64,000 bases of DNA from Legionellales bacterium. Its GTDB lineage: Bacteria > Pseudomonadota > Gammaproteobacteria > Berkiellales > Berkiellaceae. The translations under genes were made by a program, and so were the position numbers. The stretch covers positions 62,001 through 126,000 of the forward strand of contig PANA01000002.1 of assembly GCA_002708265.1 (NCBI GenBank), written 5' to 3'. Below the pieces are notes generated by a model, which was not told the origin of the DNA, did no database searches, and saw only the letters and a program-made list of their open reading frames with translations. The stretch's first letter is position 1, and each line of letters begins with the position of its first letter. Positions 62,055 through 64,000 of the stretch are shown here, in pieces.

Positions 62055-63134
62055 ATGTCTTCGAATACTTTTGGCCAGCTTGTAACGCTAACAACCTTTG
62101 GTGAAAGCCATGGGAACTGTATTGGTGGTGTTCTCGATGGTTGCCCCGCAGGCCTTCATTTAGATGAAGCGCATTTGGCAAAAAAAATGTCAATGCGGCG
62201 CCCTGGTCAAAGCTCTGTTACTTCCCCTAGGAGCGAAGCGGATCAAGTCAAAATTGTATCTGGCGTATTTGAGGGCATTACGACAGGAACCCCAATTGCT
62301 TTTATCATTGAGAACACTAATGTTCGCTCTAAAGATTATGAGACGTTAAAGGCTTTATATCGACCGGGTCATGCTGATTGGGTGTATGAAATGAAGTACG
62401 GTCATCGTGATTGGCGTGGGGGTGGTCGATCGAGCGCTAGAGAAACAGCGGTTCGAGTCGCTGCGGGAGCAATCGCTGAGCAGGTTTTAAATCAACTCGG
62501 TGTCTATCTATATGGCGGTTGTGTTCAGATAGGCTCAGTAAAAGCGCATGACTTTAATTGGGATACGGTTATGGATAATCCACTTTATTGTCCAGATCCC
62601 CATGCTGCTAAGGTGATGCAAGAATTAATAGAAGCAATAAAAGCTGAAGGTGATTCCATTGGGGGTAAGGTTAGAGTAGGGGCTAGCGGTTATCCTGCGG
62701 GGTTAGGTCTTCCCCTATATCATAAGTTAGAGGCTGATATTGCTTCAGCTATGATGTCAATCAATGCGGTGAAAGCAGTGGAGATCGGTGACGGCTTTGA
62801 GGTGGTTACTCAAAAGGGAAGTGAGCATCGAGATGAGATGTTGGATGAAAAGTCTTTCTTGTCTAATCATGCCGGAGGGATTGTCGGTGGAATTTCGACA
62901 GGACAGCCAATTGAAGTATCTATTGCCGTTAAGCCGCCATCAAGTATTGCCGTTGAAGGTAAAACCTTCACAAAGGACCGTAAGCCTACAACTGTTTCGG
63001 TTAAAGGACGACACGATCCCTGCGTTGCCATTAGAGCAGTTCCGGTGGCTCAAGCAATGCTCGCTCTGGTGCTATTAGATCATTGGTGTTTAAGTTTTCA
63101 TAGTCAACCGTTAAAAAAGTCGACATCAAATTAA
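62055..63134 (+). CDS. aroC: Chorismate synthase
   Basis: A 359-residue enzyme, the standard length. Signatures GESHG near the start, the RPGHADW stretch, GGGRSSARET and a late GRHDPCVAIRAVPVAQAM are present. It makes chorismate from EPSP, needing reduced FMN, at the end of the shikimate pathway. It is co-transcribed with prmB (2 bases apart). The first of the two 26-bp repeats lies 17 bases after its stop. Confidence 0.97.
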   Translation: MSSNTFGQLVTLTTFGESHGNCIGGVLDGCPAGLHLDEAHLAKKMSMRRPGQSSVTSPRSEADQVKIVSGVFEGITTGTPIAFIIENTNVRSKDYETLKALYRPGHADWVYEMKYGHRDWRGGGRSSARETAVRVAAGAIAEQVLNQLGVYLYGGCVQIGSVKAHDFNWDTVMDNPLYCPDPHAAKVMQELIEAIKAEGDSIGGKVRVGASGYPAGLGLPLYHKLEADIASAMMSINAVKAVEIGDGFEVVTQKGSEHRDEMLDEKSFLSNHAGGIVGGISTGQPIEVSIAVKPPSSIAVEGKTFTKDRKPTTVSVKGRHDPCVAIRAVPVAQAMLALVLLDHWCLSFHSQPLKKSTSN

Positions 63135-63150
63135 AAAGATATTCACAAAA

Positions 63151-63176
63151 TCTGTGAAATACCTTGTGGATAACTG
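63151..63176 (+). repeat. 26-bp direct repeat, copy 1, containing a DnaA box
   Basis: Identical to 63466-63491. It contains TGTGGATAA (63165-63173), the reverse complement of the perfect DnaA box TTATCCACA. In this copy TTCACA (63142-63147) and TGTGAA (63153-63158) also form a short inverted repeat. It lies after aroC. Confidence 0.9.
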
Positions 63177-63257
63177 CCTAAAACCTTCAATGAGGCTAGT
63201 AATGATGCGGTGTTTCTGATGTTGTATAAAAAATAGACAGTTTGGGAGTTTTAACTT

Positions 63258-63446
63258 ATGGAAGTTTTCTTGCAAGTTATTATCGCTGGAATCTGTGGGT
63301 TCTTAGTTTGGCGAATTTACAAAGTACTAAAGACTAACCCTGAACTTTTGTCTAAGGAAAATATGACTAAGAGTATTTCTACTATGGGAGTACTTGCTCT
63401 GATACTCATTGGCTTCGTTGCTATTATGGTTATGTCTCTAAGATAA
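63258..63446 (+). CDS. 62-aa two-helix membrane protein between the repeats
   Basis: A tiny protein with two hydrophobic helices (about 3-22 and 42-60) joined by a polar, Lys-containing loop, and a GGGAG upstream as possible SD. No family is recognised. The two copies of the 26-bp repeat flank it. It is co-directional with aroC and asd. It could be a small membrane regulator. Confidence 0.6.
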   Translation: MEVFLQVIIAGICGFLVWRIYKVLKTNPELLSKENMTKSISTMGVLALILIGFVAIMVMSLR

Positions 63447-63465
63447 ATATTGTTTATGCACAATT

Positions 63466-63491
63466 TCTGTGAAATACCTTGTGGATAACTG
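63466..63491 (+). repeat. 26-bp direct repeat, copy 2, containing a DnaA box
   Basis: Identical to 63151-63176, 315 bases away, with the second TGTGGATAA at 63480-63488. It lies 81 bases before the asd start and could act on that promoter. The weak TTCACA arm of copy 1 is not conserved here. Confidence 0.9.
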
Positions 63492-63571
63492 TTGGTTAAG
63501 CGCCGAGACCCCGCATTACAACAAGGCGTTTACAAGATTGGTTAAAAAATGAACAGTTCTAAGGATAGAAA

Positions 63572-64000
63572 ATGAAGTATGTCGTTGTTGGAGCAACAGG
63601 TCTTGTTGGTCAAGCGATGGTGGCGTGTTTACTACGGGCAGGAATACCCAGTAATGCGATTTCCTGTATAGCCAGTTTACGATCTGCAGGGAAGACGCTT
63701 TCTATCCTTGATACGGAGTTTATAGTTCAAGCCCTAGAGAAGTGGACATTTGGTGAGAATCAAATAGCACTGTTCTCAGCAGGGGGCGATATCTCTAAAC
63801 AGTGGGTACCAGTTGCGACTCAAGCAGGCGCCATTGTCATCGACAACAGTTCAATTTTTCGGTTAGATAAAGATGTCCCCCTGTTAGTGCCAGAGATCAA
63901 CCCTGAGTGTCTTGAAGCGGGTATCAAGCGCCGTTTAATTGCAAATCCAAACTGCTCAACGATCCAGCTGGTTGTGGCTCTGAAGCCGCTATTAGAAAAA
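63572..64000 (+). CDS. asd: Aspartate-semialdehyde dehydrogenase, 5' part only
   Basis: The first 143 codons of Asd, cut by the right edge. The Rossmann motif VVGATGLVGQ is at the N terminus; DNSSIFRLDKDVPLLVPEIN and the active-site motif NPNCSTIQL with the catalytic cysteine follow. It reduces aspartyl phosphate to aspartate semialdehyde, the branch point for diaminopimelate/lysine and for threonine/methionine. The start ATG at 63572 has an AAGGA about 8 bases upstream. Its presence implies at least the wall-precursor (DAP) branch is kept. Confidence 0.9.
   Translation, partial: MKYVVVGATGLVGQAMVACLLRAGIPSNAISCIASLRSAGKTLSILDTEFIVQALEKWTFGENQIALFSAGGDISKQWVPVATQAGAIVIDNSSIFRLDKDVPLLVPEINPECLEAGIKRRLIANPNCSTIQLVVALKPLLEK

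Noticed and set aside
63151-63491. The DnaA boxes as part of the chromosomal origin.
   Set aside because: Only two boxes, no AT-rich unwinding region or dnaA/gidA-type neighbours; aroC-asd is not a usual origin site.

Overview
The window is a gene-dense stretch of a low-GC gammaproteobacterial chromosome. Core blocks keep an order familiar from Pseudomonas-type genomes: holB-pilZ-tatD, xseA/guaB-guaA-tadA/purL, smc-zipA-ligA and smrB/prmB-aroC-asd. Between these blocks sit accessory genes with eukaryote-like or orphan products: ankyrin repeats with a coiled coil, leucine-rich repeats, repeated tyrosine motifs, and very large proteins that I do not recognise. This mix suggests a host-associated, probably intracellular lineage (Legionellales-like or a protist/animal symbiont). 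That is inference; the window holds no secretion system or marker gene that settles it. I saw no rRNA, tRNA, transposase, prophage or CRISPR array.

Layout. 1-10 kb: end of holB, pilZ, tatD, a cytochrome b561, a Bcr/CflA-type exporter, glutamine-dependent NAD synthetase, a sodium:amino-acid symporter with a small Mth938-like gene, a homoserine-dehydrogenase-like gene lacking the catalytic lysine, and recJ. 10-14 kb: a small membrane protein, a tandem pair of alpha/beta-hydrolase-like membrane proteins and an MpaA-like zinc peptidase. 14-26 kb: nucleotide metabolism (xseA, guaB, guaA, tadA, purL), interrupted by an AAC(3)-like acetyltransferase plus DUF4910 pair and an orphan gene next to purL. 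26-29 kb: a PAP2 phosphatase and katG. 29-41 kb: an accessory island with a 1171-aa coiled-coil/ankyrin protein, a 635-aa membrane protein, a 619-aa protein with a tandem repeat of YAxL/YAxI motifs, an arginase-fold protein that has lost half its metal ligands, and several very small orphan genes around nfuA. 41-50 kb: a 1054-aa protein that reads as an SF1 (DNA2/UPF1-like) helicase with every catalytic motif eroded, a 2'-5' RNA ligase family protein, a 1476-aa orphan, a single-domain response regulator and an MscS channel. 50-57 kb: smc-zipA-ligA. 57-60.4 kb: two orphan genes, one with leucine-rich repeats. 60.5-64 kb: smrB, prmB, aroC, a 62-aa membrane protein flanked by two exact 26-bp repeats that each hold a perfect DnaA box, and the start of asd.

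How the parts relate. The core genes are ordinary housekeeping functions (purines, DNA repair, cell division, shikimate and aspartate pathways). The most notable signal is several proteins that keep a recognisable enzyme fold but lack catalytic residues: the helicase-like, formimidoylglutamase-like and homoserine-dehydrogenase-like proteins, and more mildly the CheY-like and PAP2 proteins. The second is the putative host-kinase substrate with repeated tyrosine motifs. Genes are packed tightly, and many convergent pairs abut or overlap at their stop codons, as in a streamlined genome.
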